64,000 nt of DNA, from assembly GCA_018350325.1 (NCBI GenBank), contig JAEVLN010000003.1, positions 4,292,745 to 4,356,744 on the forward strand, written 5' to 3'. Made by a program: the position numbers and the translations under genes. Positions 29,181-41,300 of the stretch are shown here, piece by piece; position 1 is the first letter of the stretch; each line of letters starts with the position of its first letter. This DNA is from Globodera rostochiensis. Lineage: Eukaryota; Nematoda; Chromadorea; Rhabditida; Heteroderidae. Below the pieces are notes generated by a model, which worked only from the letters and a program-made list of their open reading frames with translations, made no database searches and was not told the origin of the DNA.

Positions 29181-32100
29181 TCAGATTGAGAGCTCAAACT
29201 TCACATCAACCGCCGCTTCTTTGGCGAGTGTCACGATTGAACTGAGCTAAATTCGGAGAATATAAAAGAGGGACGTAAAAATAAACATTTTTAGACAAAT
29301 TTAATTTGCTACAGTTGACATAAAAAGAGGCCCTGACGGGAATTCCCTCAAATCCCGGATGTGTAGCCCCTTACCATAACTCTGGAAAAGTCCTGGTTCG
29401 GGATCCCGGCTACAAGCGTGGGTTTTGGTACCTGACCCGGAATTCCCGAGCCGGTCCGATCTCGAGTTCCGGTGCTCGGGCGGGTTTTCAACAAGGCCGG
29501 GTCCTACTATATGTAGCCAAAGTGTCGGGAAAACAAAATGCGGCTTGCCCAGCACAATCTTTCGAAAAAAATTAATTGCGCAACTCGCCTTAACTGCCAT
29601 TCTGGCCGCCTCCTGCAAAGAGTCACAGGCGAGTATCCGCATCTTTGCGTTGGCAATCAACGCCTTCGCGTCGTCCACGCGAGTGCCCTGCAGACGGACA
29701 ACAATCGGAATCTTCAGGTCCAGTTCACCCTGTGGGGAAAAACCGAGATGGAATTCAAAAGGATTTGCAGAAAACAAATAAAAAATTCGGAAAATTAAAA
29801 ATGTTGCAAATTCGCACGAACCGCCGCCTTGATGATGCCCTGCGCGATCACATCACAGCGCATTATGCCACCAAAAATGTTGACGAGAATGGCGTTGACC
29901 TTCTTCGAATCCGCTGTGATGATTTTGAACGCCTCGTACACCTGCAAGGCAACGGATAAAATTGATCCGTTCTGTGGGAATGATCAGAGGAGATCGATCA
30001 CCTGTTCAACAGTGGCACCACCGCCGACGTCCAAAAAATTTGCGGGCTCACCACCGTGCAATTTGATGATGTCCATGGTGGCCTGACGAGTTCAAAAAGG
30101 AAAAAAATAAATATTTAAATGTTTCCCATAAATACAAAGGCTCACCATCGCAAGACCGGCTCCATTCACTGAATTTTGGAAATAATTAAAAAATGCCTTT
30201 AATTTTAATTTTAAAAAATGCCCCACCCATGCATCCGATGTTTCCGTCAAGTCGAATGTAGTTCAGGTTAGCCTCTTGGGCGCGCACTTCCAGCTCGTCC
30301 TCCTGGCTGCTGTCCTTCAGCTTGAACAGCTCTTTTTGGCGAAACTCGGCGTTCGGGTCAATGACGAATTTGCAGTCCATGCACACCACTGAAAAACAAA
30401 GAATAAGGAGCAAATTAATGATTTTTTTTTTAAATTCACGGGGACCGCCTTGGCTCCACACTCAAAAAAACAAATCCTTTTTTTAAAATTTGTTTTAAAT
30501 TACATTTTTTGATAAAAGGGTGAAACATGGCGAAAGTATAAAGATTGCGTTTAGAGCGAAAATTTGGGTTTGGAACCGGAACTTGGCTCCGTAAAAAAAC
30601 AAAAAACAAATTATTTTTTTTTAAATGCTAGAGGCCTACCGTGGCCGTCAGCGTCCTCCGCCATCGGATTGATTTCGATCAAATTGCCGTCGTTTTTGAT
30701 GAACAAATTGTACAGGCGTTGAATGATGTCAGCCGCCTGTGCACGGCACTCGTCGTGGAAGCCCATTCGTTTGGCCATGTCGTCCGCAATCTGATCGGTA
30801 AAAACAATAATAATTTGATTACACATTGGGTTCAAATATTTTCCCTTAAAAACCAAGACAAAAATGGCAGATTTTATAACATTAAAAGTTTGATTCCAAC
30901 ATTTATGAAAAAAGAACTTCGGGCTAAAAATACAAATTCTAAATTGAGGTCCGGTTAGTTCAACGCAAGACAAGTTTTCTGAAAACAAAACCAAAAACTC
31001 AGAGGTACAATTTTTTGAACAAAAAAAAAACACCGGCGAAGTAACACCCGTGTTGATGTCGACTGGGATGGTGATGATAGCCTGCGGATCGGTTGCAGCA
31101 ACCTGAAGAAAGAAAAATGAATTGTTTTTTCCAGTGTCCGCCATTTTCCAAAATTTTTTTTCCGATTTTTGAGTTCTTGGAACTTAAATTAGATGCCTTA
31201 AGCCCCTGGAAACATTCAAAAAATGCACAAAAACCTCCTCAATGTTGACGCCGCCCTTCGAGGAACCGATCAGAATTGGGCCGGCGGTGGAGCGGTCCAA
31301 AGTGATACTGAATTGGTGGGTGTTTAATACTCAAATATAAAATTCCATATCACCGGACCGTTTTCAGAATCCAAAGTTTGAAAGTTATGCAGAATAGAGA
31401 TAAAATTTTGATTTTATTATTTTTTTCTGGGGAAAGGCTAAAAACTTGGTAAAAGTGTGGGTTGATGCCCCACATTTGAAAAAAAATGTTATAATCTTGA
31501 CTGTTTTCAGGGGCATAGAATCCGAAGTTGACTTTCTTTCCAATCTCGAATCCCCGCATAAACCAGTTTTGGCCTCAAAATCATTCATAAAGCATGAATT
31601 CGAACACTGCTTTTTTTTCTTTTTGTTGTAATTTTGTGCTTTTGAATGGGTTTAAGGTCAACATGATTTTTGAATTTTCAAAAAAAAATGTTCGAATTCG
31701 GGTCCGTACTCAAAATTAGGAAAAACCCGACTATTACAAAAGAAAACCAACCTGAAGTAGTACTCTTTGCGCGAGAACAGCCGTTTGGAGACCAACACGG
31801 CTTGGCACAGTCGGCCCTCCGCCGTCGTCTGTTTAGTGACCAAATGATGGCCAATCATTTGGCGCGCCTTGTCACGCACTTCGTCAGGCCTAAAAAGCAA
31901 AAAAAAAAAATTCCTCCCAAAAAATTGAAGGTCGACGCGACGACCAATTCCAAAGCATTCAATTCAATTGCCAACAAATTTTGATGGGTCGGCTTACGAA
32001 AAAACGATGTGAACGCCGCCCTGCAGTCCGGAGTCGAATGTGCCCTTTCCTCGACCGCCGGCCAGCACTTGGGCCTTCACCACGTAGTCTTTGCCGCCTA

Positions 32101-32338
32101 CAAAATTCGATTTTATTAAAAATAATATATAAATGCTTGATTTTTTGATTAAAAAAAAACCAATTTTCATCGCTTGTGCATACGCCTCGTCGGCAGTGCG
32201 TGCCACAGCACACGGCGGCACGCGAACACTGCTGGCCGTCAGCATGGCCATTCCGCTGTGCTCGTGCAACATCAGCGTCCGGATTTGTTGCCGCTGGTTG
32301 CAAAGCGCGGGCAGAAATTTGTTTTGTAAAAATTTCAT
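29181..32338 (-). CDS. SUCLG2: Succinyl-CoA ligase (GDP-forming) beta subunit, mitochondrial (12 exons, 429 aa)
   Basis: Makes GTP from succinyl-CoA in the TCA cycle, as a heterodimer with the alpha subunit in the mitochondrial matrix. Exons: 32161-32338, 31998-32097, 31752-31889, 31235-31307, 31046-31102, 30640-30790, 30227-30388, 30146-30168, 30002-30082, 29822-29941, 29589-29729, 29181-29246; every phase joins and the total matches the usual length of about 430 residues. Seen in order: a basic leader with [31 protein letters not shown] (ATP-grasp), [109 protein letters not shown] and a C-terminal [18 protein letters not shown] and FRQK favour the SUCLG2 type. Exon 8 is a 23-nt microexon. 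The last intron has a GCGAGT donor and contains dispersed-repeat sequence. Confidence 0.95.
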
Positions 32339-32454
32339 CCTGAAACAATTAATTGTTTAGATAAATTATGTTCACCCTTTTTTATAACAGAGGCTTTCAC
32401 ATTTTCATACATAAAACACCGCATAAAATATAAATTTCTCTTTGCCAACTCTTT

Positions 32455-32842
32455 CCCTGCATTTTCCCTCTTCTTTCTCTTCTCTCTCTCTTTTTCCTTT
32501 TCTTCTCTCTCTCTTTTCTCTCTTTTTCCTTTCTCTTCTCTCTCTCTTTTCTCTCTTTCCTTTCTCCTCTCTCTCTCTCTCCTCTCTGTTCCTTTCTCTC
32601 TCCTCTCTCTCCCATTTCTCTCTCTCTTTCCTTTCTCTTCTTTCTTTTTTCTCTCCTTTCTCTCCTCTCTTTTCTCTTCTCTCTCTCTCCTCTCTCTCCC
32701 ATTTCTCTCTCTCTTTCTTTCTATTCTTTCTTTTTTCTCTCCTTTCTCTCCTCTCTTTTCTCTTCTCTCTCTCTTTTTGCTTTCTCTTCTCTCTCTCTTT
32801 CTTTCTCTTGTCTCTTTTCTCTCTCTCTCTCCCTCTCCATCC
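32455..32842. repeat. CT-rich microsatellite (polypyrimidine tract)
   Basis: About 390 nt of (TC)n broken by TTTC and CCTTT units, directly upstream of the SUCLG2 start codon on the opposite strand. Long Arg/Glu/Lys-rich ORFs on the minus strand here come only from this repeat. Confidence 0.97.
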
Positions 32843-35536
32843 AATCGACAATCTCTTCATCCATCTGCACGCGCGCACGTACAGCTCAGCTGGGAGAAGT
32901 ATGTACGTACGCGCTTACTGTTCAATGAGCGGCGGGGAAGCGACTTTCCCCGTGTGTTGTTGTTATTCCTTATCTTATTCCCAATCTAATCAACGATCAG
33001 TTTCAACAACAAAAAAATAATCAGCGCTCTCGACAACCACCCTACTCTGGAAACCGGAAATTTATAGGGCGGAAACTGGGATTTTCCCGGCCTTGGTCAA
33101 AAACACGGGATTTTGGTCGCAGACCAATTCCAAGATTGCGCTTCATTCAATACATAGGTTTTTGCCGTCCGCAGTTTGTGCTTTTTAAATGCCGCTGATG
33201 TTTTTTTGAAATTTGTCATAATGTTTCCTAAAAAATAACAAAGATTTCGTTTTCATAACAAAATATCAATTTTTTCCTAAAAAGCTTATTTCAAAAAGGC
33301 TATTTCTTGCAATATTGGTTGAAAACTTGGATTTTTGTGATTTTCGATAAAAATTCTGCTTCACGGGGGAGGGGGTCGGCGGTGTCGATAGGGGCCGCCT
33401 TTGATTTAAGAAAGGGCAGTATTTTTTGAAGCTTTTTAGGAATGGGAGGGGTTGGAAATTTTTTTTAAAGATTTTAACAATGTTTCTTAAGAAAATTGCT
33501 CCGAAATTGCTCTATACACAATGCCAAATATGAATATTTCCATTAATATTCGAAATTTTTAAACTTCACTCATTTTCAAGAACATTCTTGGAATTAACAA
33601 ATAAGGGCATTTTCAATTTTTAAGATCGAATGCCCATTTCCAAGGACTGTCCTTCCAAGGACGCTGCAACGGCTGCAAATCTCTTAACAAAAATAGACAT
33701 TTAAAAATCTCCCCGTCGGCCCTATCGGCGCCGCCGATCCCCTCCCTCCCTTATCACCCGCCCCAAAAATTGTAACAAGAAATCGCCCAAATTAATCATT
33801 TTGTAAACAGATTATATTACGAATAAAGCGTAGGTTTGTTTACTTCACAGGGTTTCCCACAAATCTGGCTTGGTTAAAAGAAATTACGCATTTAACGTTT
33901 TGACGGCGCTTGAATTAAGACAATATGTATGGAGTTTGACCAAATTTACCGTAATTTTTTGGTCTATAAGAATGAAAAGGTCTATATATTTTGTGGGGAC
34001 CCTGGTTTATTTAAATTTTTAAGAAATGTCGAATTTGCTTCTTTTTTTAGTGCTAAATGCTGATTTTTTTCACTGCTTTTAACAATTTTAAGAGCACAGC
34101 CCTGATTTGACCGACATTCGTTGGATATTTGGCGCGGTATTTGCCGAACAAATGAACAAAAAAAGTTTATTGAATGATCCTTTGAGGATCAATGGCGATA
34201 GTGTGATGGAAGAACAAAACAAAAAAGTCGAGAGAACATCCAATCCATCCCCCCCCCACCTCTTCGCTGTCGTCTTGTCATCTGTGTGTGGTTGGTGTGC
34301 ATGTGCTGCCTCTACTCCAAGAGTCGAGAGGAGCCTCCCCCCTCCCCCAGCACCTCCCATTATTTTCTTTCACGGACTCCGTTCTATTCCCTCCCATTTG
34401 CATTCCCATGCATATATCCCCCACACACCCCAACTCTACATATACTACTGCCTTTTTTTATTGCCCCTTTTAACAAGCCTATAAAAAGAGAAGCGAACAA
34501 AGCGGTTGGCGTGGGGGGGGGGGGAGGTTAAGGTGTCGAACACGAAGCATCCGCCCACTCATTGAGTAATGCGAGTTTGTGCGCTCTGTGATGCAGAAAT
34601 GCATTTTGATTGAATATGAATGAATGGGGGGGGGGGGGACTTAAAGCAAAGGAAGGAAACTCTGGGGGAGGCGGGCACACATATGTCGGCCGGTATATGG
34701 GACGCGAATGCGGAACAAACGTTAAAATTTCTTTTTTTTTTGGACGCGTAGCAAATGCATGGGACATTCATTCATTTTATCCAGCAAGTTGTTGCTTTTC
34801 CCACGCAGCCACTCTTTTCGTTCCCTCTCCCCATCCTCGGCATAATTTGTCATTACGCCTCTTTTTATTAATGGAAGTATTCAAGACGAGCTCCTCAACG
34901 ACCCGAGACTTTATGTATACGGCTTACTCAACGATGAGATTAGTTCGAATTTCGAAAAGACTTATTTGTTAGGTGAAATTTTGATTTTTTTGGCCAGAAA
35001 ATGCCGGAAATAAAACAAAATTCTTAAAAATGCATAAAAACCAAAAATCCCTTAAAAGATCGACTTTTTCAATTTCTAAAAATACACCCTAAAATTGATT
35101 TTGGTTTTTTTTATCCAAAGTCAAAAACGAGGTGAATGTTTGACTTTCAATTGTTACAAAAAATCACAGTTAAAGTGCGAAAAAACTGATTTTTAATTAT
35201 TTTTCGTCATTTTGGAAAAATTTTTTCTCCATATTGTCAATTTATTTTGCAATTTTTTTGGTCCATATTTTATGGCCATATTGGCAACTTTTTATCCATA
35301 AATCCTCGCCTTATCCATCACTGGCTATTTTATCAAAATTGATGTGCAATTTTATTTTAAATAATGTAATTTTTTTCTCATTTTCTTCAACGTGCCCATT
35401 ATTAAACCCATTTACAAAGTACATTATGAATTTATTGGAAATTGGAATTGTTTTTCACACATTTTCGCCCCTTCCATTGTTCGGTCGGCAAAATGCCGAC
35501 GAAAAGCGGTTGCCATTGTTATTATTGAGTAGGGGT

Positions 35537-35640
35537 CATTACCGTCCCGCCACTACCGTCCCGGCCACTACCGTCCCGCCACTACCGTCCCGGCCACTAC
35601 CGTCCCGGGCCACTACCGTCCCGGCCACTACCGTCCCAGA
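35537..35640. repeat. Minisatellite (CCACTACCGTCCCGG)n, arm 1
   Basis: Six to seven copies of a unit of about 15 nt. The same unit occurs in reverse complement at 36321-36440, so the two arrays form an inverted pair about 0.7 kb apart. Confidence 0.95.
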
Positions 35641-36044
35641 TGAAAAAGGGATTCGGGGGAGTGGAACCCGAATGTGATCTCCGTTCCGACCAATTCCGAA
35701 CCCCGGACCCGAATTACATTTTTTCAAATAAAAAATCTTCCAAAAACAAGTTAGCCTAAAAATTAATCAAAAAGCATGAATTCGATCGTTAATTGCGTTT
35801 TCGTTGTAATTTTTGCTTTTTTAATTGATGTTGCAACTTGCAACATGTACATAATTTGAAAAAATTTGTCACCATTTAACTTTTGGAAGTTGTACAAGCA
35901 GCCCCCATGTTAAAGTTTTTGTTGTTTTGCTTGGTTTTATTTCTTGATTGCATTGTTGACGCTACATTTGAAAAAAAGTAGTATAAACTGAACAATGTCA
36001 CTTTTTATAAACATAGAAAAAGAAAAAAGGGCTGCCGGTCTGAT

Positions 36045-36150
36045 AAGCCTAACTTAGGCCTAAGCCACCCTGGGTTGGGGTCGTTAGGCTTAGGCTTAGG
36101 CCTAAGCTTAATAACCTAAGCTTAATAACCTAAGCCTAGCTTAGAACGTT
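36045..36150. repeat. Telomere-like TTAGGC/GCCTAA patch
   Basis: Degenerate units include TTAGGCTTAGGCTTAGG and CCTAAGCTTAATAACC on both strands. It lies between the two inverted minisatellite arrays. Confidence 0.75.
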
Positions 36151-36320
36151 GAGGGCATCGAGACACATTTGGCTGTGGGGGGATTCAGACAGGAAACGGA
36201 AAAAAGCAAAAAAACTATTCAAATGCGATTAGAAGCTTAAAAAGATGTAAAAATTCTAAAATCTATTCGGAATGTACTTTTATTTTACAGATCACATTTT
36301 GCGTTTCAAAAAAGTTGGTT

Positions 36321-36440
36321 GGGACGGTAGTGGCCGGGACGGTAGTGGCCGGGACGGTAGTGGCCCGGGACGGTAGTGGCCGGGACGGTAGTGGCGGGAC
36401 GGTAATGGCCGGGACGGTAGTGGCGGGACGGTAGTGGCCC
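36321..36440. repeat. Minisatellite (GGGACGGTAGTGGCC)n, arm 2
   Basis: About eight copies of the unit of 35537-35640 in the opposite orientation, with small length changes (GGCC, GGCCC, GGC). Confidence 0.95.
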
Positions 36441-37689
36441 GCTTCGGTTATTATTAACTATTTTTTTTCGCTTCACGTTCCAATTTCATCCGCCGTCTTT
36501 TTTGTTCTCTGTGCACTTTTTTCCTTTTTGACAAATCGATTTATAATGTAAAAATGGAACCGTTTTAATGCCAAATTTAACAAAAAGGAGAAAACCTAGG
36601 ACACGACATTTTTGAAAAAGAGGACCGGAGTTTGTGAGATTTAGTGGGATTTCATACATATGTGTTTGTTCAGAAATTTGTTAAAGGAATGCCTGTTGAA
36701 ACCTTTGCATAATTCTAAAGCCAAATCGTAGAAAAGGTAAGACCTCTAAATTTCGGGGACTCCATATCCCAACATTTTCTTGCACATTCCCGGGAATCCG
36801 GGACCGGAGAAATCATGGCGGGAGTCAACAAGCCCTTTTCGGGCCCTAATCTCGATTAGGGACCGTAAGGAGGTACTACCCAAGCGGGCGGCGTCGAAAC
36901 CTTACGATTTTTGATGTTTTATTTTCGAAAGAGAAATTTGCCGAAATTTTCTTTGAAGGAGTGACAGGGGGCGGATTTTTGAGCATTTGCCCGTTCTTCA
37001 TGTTTATTTTCCATAAGTAAACAGTTCTTGCATTCGAGATAAACAAAGTTTTGTTTTTTATTCATCAAATCCGTTTTGTTTTATTTTATTTTTGACCAAT
37101 TTTTGATAATATTCGTTTTATTAATAAATGGAGACCGTTTTTTAGGGACTAAAAACGTGAAACATTTACTAAAATTATTGACCAAAGTCCCAAATTTTAG
37201 ACTAAACCAAACCAAAACCCCAAAAACCAAAAAGCGCCAAAATATTAGTTTTGATTATTTGATAAGCGGAAACCGTACTACCTACCATAGCCACGGTCTA
37301 ATTAAAAATAGTTTTGTGGTTGTCTGCCAAAATTTTTGAAATTCCTACATTTTTTCGGATACGAAGGGGGTATTTTTCAAAAACGACAAAATAAGAATGC
37401 GAGCGCGAGACGCATTTAATATTTGTTGAGTCGGTAGAGAGAGTGAACGCTAAACGAAGAGAACAACGGTTAGAGAAAGAGAGCAGCGAATAGGTATTCT
37501 TTCTTTACCTATTGGCCAGAATTAATTTGGTCCGTCCTTAAATGCAAATGATTATTTGTTGTTATATTGTGGCTGAGAAATTCAACACCAATTCCCGTCG
37601 TGTCCATTTTTGTTTATAAAAATAGAATAAGAGAGAGAGACATAAGCAAAATGCTAGCCCCCCCCCCCCCCCCCCCCCCGGGGGGGGGG

Positions 37690-37790
37690 GTGGAAATTGA
37701 ACCTACGAAAGACCCTCGGGGCGCGGTGATCAGAGCGCTTGACACCCAATGAATGCTCTAACCGTCTGCCCCTCCGGCCGTCTCTTTTAG
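37690..37790 (-). other. tRNA-like sequence
   Basis: The minus strand has an A-box-like part (GACGGTTAGAGC) and a good B-box-like part (GGTTCAATTTCC) about 60 nt later. Between them GCGC pairs with GCGC around a ten-base loop. I could not fold a proper cloverleaf, so this is probably a tRNA-derived remnant or pseudogene. It adjoins the long C/G homopolymer at 37661-37690. Confidence 0.3.
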
Positions 37791-38307
37791 GCTCTTTATA
37801 CCCCCGAGGCGTTTTAACCGTCTAACTCCAGCTGTTGGACACACACCCTTTTAATATCGAATTGCGGCGAAGTCTTGATCCGGTATGGCACACAAAATAC
37901 CCACACTGATATAGTCCAGAAATCTGGGCATGTCCGTCTCCCGATCCGCCAGAAGGTACCCACCATTTTTGAAAATTTCGACTCCTTTTTTTCAGAAAAT
38001 AGATACAATTTTTTTTTCTTCAAATTTTCTCCCTTTTCAGCTTATTATCGCGTCACCATATCCATCCGTTCATTAAATTATTTGAAGCAATACCAAAAAG
38101 TGTCGCGCGATGTCTTTTGGCAACAAAATTTTACAATAATTTCACCAAATTTCATCAACTCTTTCTTCCGACAACAACAACAACAACAAATTATTGTGCA
38201 AATATTGCCATCAATTTTGTCCCAAACAAAAAAGTGTGTTGTGCTGCGTCTTTTGCCGTTGTACGCGTTGAATGGGGGGCCATCGACGGGAGGTCAGCGA
38301 CTCGCAC

Positions 38308-41300
38308 ATGCCCTTAAGACAGTCGGAAGTGCAGGCGGGCACCATGGACGTGCAGCAGGAACTCCAGGTCTGCTTAAATGCGGCGGGTTTTCGCGTATTA
38401 GTCGGGCGTTTTTTTATAAATGGATATAATTCTTTGGGAAGTTTTTTTTAACAAAATGTTCTTAGGGTTTTTGAGGGCAAAGAATCCGAATCTGACCTCT
38501 GTTTTTTGATCAATTCCAAAAAACTTTTTTAAACAAAATTCCGTCAAAAATTCAATTTCTTTTTGCTATGGCAGCGCCGACTCACCCTCTCAGGCTTAAA
38601 ATTGGCGTAAAAAAAAGTAATTTTCACATTTTTGGTGTCAGTTTCGCCGTTTGTCTTTAAAAAATGAAATTGCAGATTCGTCATAGACTCAAAGCGAAGG
38701 TTTTGTTTAGTTCACTCGTTGCCTGAACATTTTTTCTACTTTTTTTTTGATGGACTTTGGAATTAAATGTTTTTTGTTGCTTTTTGCTGTTGGTTTTGTG
38801 AAGCAATTACCAGTTTAGGCATTTTTGGAGAGCGCCGACTAATTTTTTTGGGGGTGTTTGACCATTATTGTTCTTGTTCGTGAACAATTTGTTCATGAAT
38901 TCCGAGAAAATATGGGAACATTTCCCTTCTTCTTTTTTTTTTAAAACTGGCAAATTACGTTCAGATACGGGTTGAATCTCCGGGCGGCAGCAGCAGCGGG
39001 GCCGGCGCCGACGGCACCAGCGGCGGCATGGCGCCACCGCTGAACAGCGGCGGTTGTTGCAACGGCGACATTTCCTTTGGACACCAAAACCACAACAACA
39101 ACAGCAACAATAATAACAATAATCATCGGCAACAACAGAGACTGCAACAGCAGCAGCAACAGACGACGGGGGTATGCCGCATTTTAAAAATATTTAACTC
39201 GAGAAAAGACCGGAACCGGGTTTCTTTTAGGCCAGGCACGTATTTAGGGTTTTGTTTTGGGGGGGGGGGACCGAAAAAAGTCAATTCTTAGGTGGTTTTG
39301 AGGGGTCACTGACTTTTTGGACTCGGCGAACAGCTTCGATGAATGAAAAAAGAAAGCCTCCGACTCGGGCGTTTTGCAACAAACAAAAAAAAAACCCCTG
39401 GTTCGGTGCATTTTTATATTATATACAATATAAATGTTTCTTGAAGAAGAAAATGGACAATTTTTTCGATTTTGTCAAATTAGTACGCCCTTAACTCCAG
39501 TTGATGATGATGGCCAACATGTCGAAACGGTCGCGGGCCAGTCCGGCGGGCGACGACGACTACGGCGGTTGTGGCACCAGCCGTGGCAAGAAAAAGGCGT
39601 TGATGGTCAGCAACAGCAGCATCAGCAGACAGAGTCAGGTACCGAAAATTTACTGAAAATTTGCATTTCGGCCCCAAAAAGTGTTCTCGCGCAACCCCCG
39701 GGGGTATTTCCAATGGACGGATGTTTTTTTAAAATAGTTTTTACGCTCCGAACTGCTGAAGACGGGCGTCGCTTTTCTGTGCCTGGCCGTGTCCGCCTTC
39801 CTGAACTTCTTGCTGCTCACCATCATTCATGACATTGTGCCGCGCGAGCCGCTCAAGTGAGCAAATTATTTTGGAAACAATTTTTTGAATTTACCAAAAA
39901 AAAAATTTGTTTTTGTTTAGGGATCTTGTTTGGTTTATTGTGCCTCAACAGAGCTGGGCATGGCCCGTTGGCGATGTGCTGTCTACCGTCAAGTATAATA
40001 CGTTCAAGCAATCCACACCCTTTTGTATATTCTTAGAGTTAGGCCTGTAGCAGATATGTAACCGGATGTCAAAAGAGTCCGGTATCTGGAATTCCGGCTC
40101 CAAAAAATGTCCGGAAACCGGCATGCGAAAATGTCCGGTATCCGGTTACATCCCTGGCCCGTAGCCATCGTTGGGACGGTGGGGTTTGGCTGAATGGAGC
40201 ATTTTTTTTTTTGCCAAATACTTTTTTTTTTTAAGAAATTTGACTTTTTATTCGCTTTTTTGGGATGATTTCATCAAACTGCTTCCAGTAGTTGGCCCCA
40301 CGGGTGCCAATTTGCGCCGCCTGGCAAAATTTTTTGGAAAAAGCATTTTTTTTTTGTCTTTTTTAGTTCCGTCGTTGGCTTTTGCATCGTTATTCTTCAC
40401 CGACATCGAGTGGTCATTTTGCGCCGAGTCTTTTTGATTGCGGCCATTCTTTACGGTTTGTTTGTTTGCGTCTTAATTTTTTGTTTAAAAAAATGGTGGC
40501 AAAATTTTTCGGGGGCTCTCCAAGCTTTTTTTAAACAAAAAAGAAAAACTAAAATATATCCGAATGTTGCACTGAAATAGGTCCGTTTTATGTTTACTAA
40601 ATTCCCCAATTTTGGAGAAATCCTCCGAAATTAAAAAATATTAAGATTTTTTTTTAAATTTTGAAAATTGCCTCTTTTTTAACCAAAATTCGGTTCATAG
40701 GCCTTCGTGCCATTGTGCTTGGCGTCACTTTTTTGCCGCCGGCGTTTGAGAATCGGGACAAATTGTGCCGGCCACAAATGAACGGCACGTCGATGTACGT
40801 GGACGAGATTGCGACCCGCTTCGTCACCTACGTGGTCACGTTGGGCTTGGTCGGTTTGGTTTTGTTCAGGGATTGAGCTTAGCTTAGGGAGGCCAAGACG
40901 CTTTTAAGGGGGAGGCGACATGTGGTAACGATTGGCGCCGCCGGCGAAATCTTCTCAGAAAATTTGTTTTTGGAAGGTCCTTTGAAAATTTTTCGGAATT
41001 TTTTTCTTAAATTATTTGAAAAATTTAGACCTCTGGACAACCCGAAATTTTGTGCGGCGATCTGATGTTCAGCGGACACACAGTTGTGCTGAGCATTATG
41101 TACTTCACACAGCTGCGTTACAGCCCCCGCGGGCTTTACGTGCTCAGGTTTTGGCTTGTTTTGAGGGGAGAGGAGGGGGGATAGAATCATTCCCAACCCC
41201 CGCGGGCATGCTGCTCGGGTTCTTTTTTAGAGGGGGCGGGGGTAGGAATCAGCCCCCGGGGCTCTACATGTTCAGTTGCTGGCTTGTTTGTGGGGGCGGG

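Larger units (their letters stand above)
32843..38307. other. Long intergenic repeat-rich stretch
   Basis: No gene was found in 5.4 kb. Contents: two GC-rich hairpin copies (about 33365-33420 minus, 33680-33755 plus), G runs near 34512 and 34627, inverted GC-rich minisatellites near 35537 and 36321 around a telomere-like patch, a tRNA-like sequence near 37690-37790, and a C run of more than 20 nt running straight into ten G near 37661-37690. ORFs such as 34107-34484 and 35234-35677 come from low-complexity sequence. Confidence 0.65.

Noticed and set aside
28664..29189. ORFs of 95 and 71 codons upstream of SUCLG2's 3' end
   Set aside because: No domain, no splice partners and ordinary intergenic composition.
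32335..33020. Arg/Glu-rich and Ser/Leu-rich ORFs up to 192 codons
   Set aside because: Product of the CT microsatellite upstream of SUCLG2.
34088..34972. Overlapping Pro/Gly-rich ORFs
   Set aside because: They depend on G/C runs near 34512 and 34627 and show no conserved motif.
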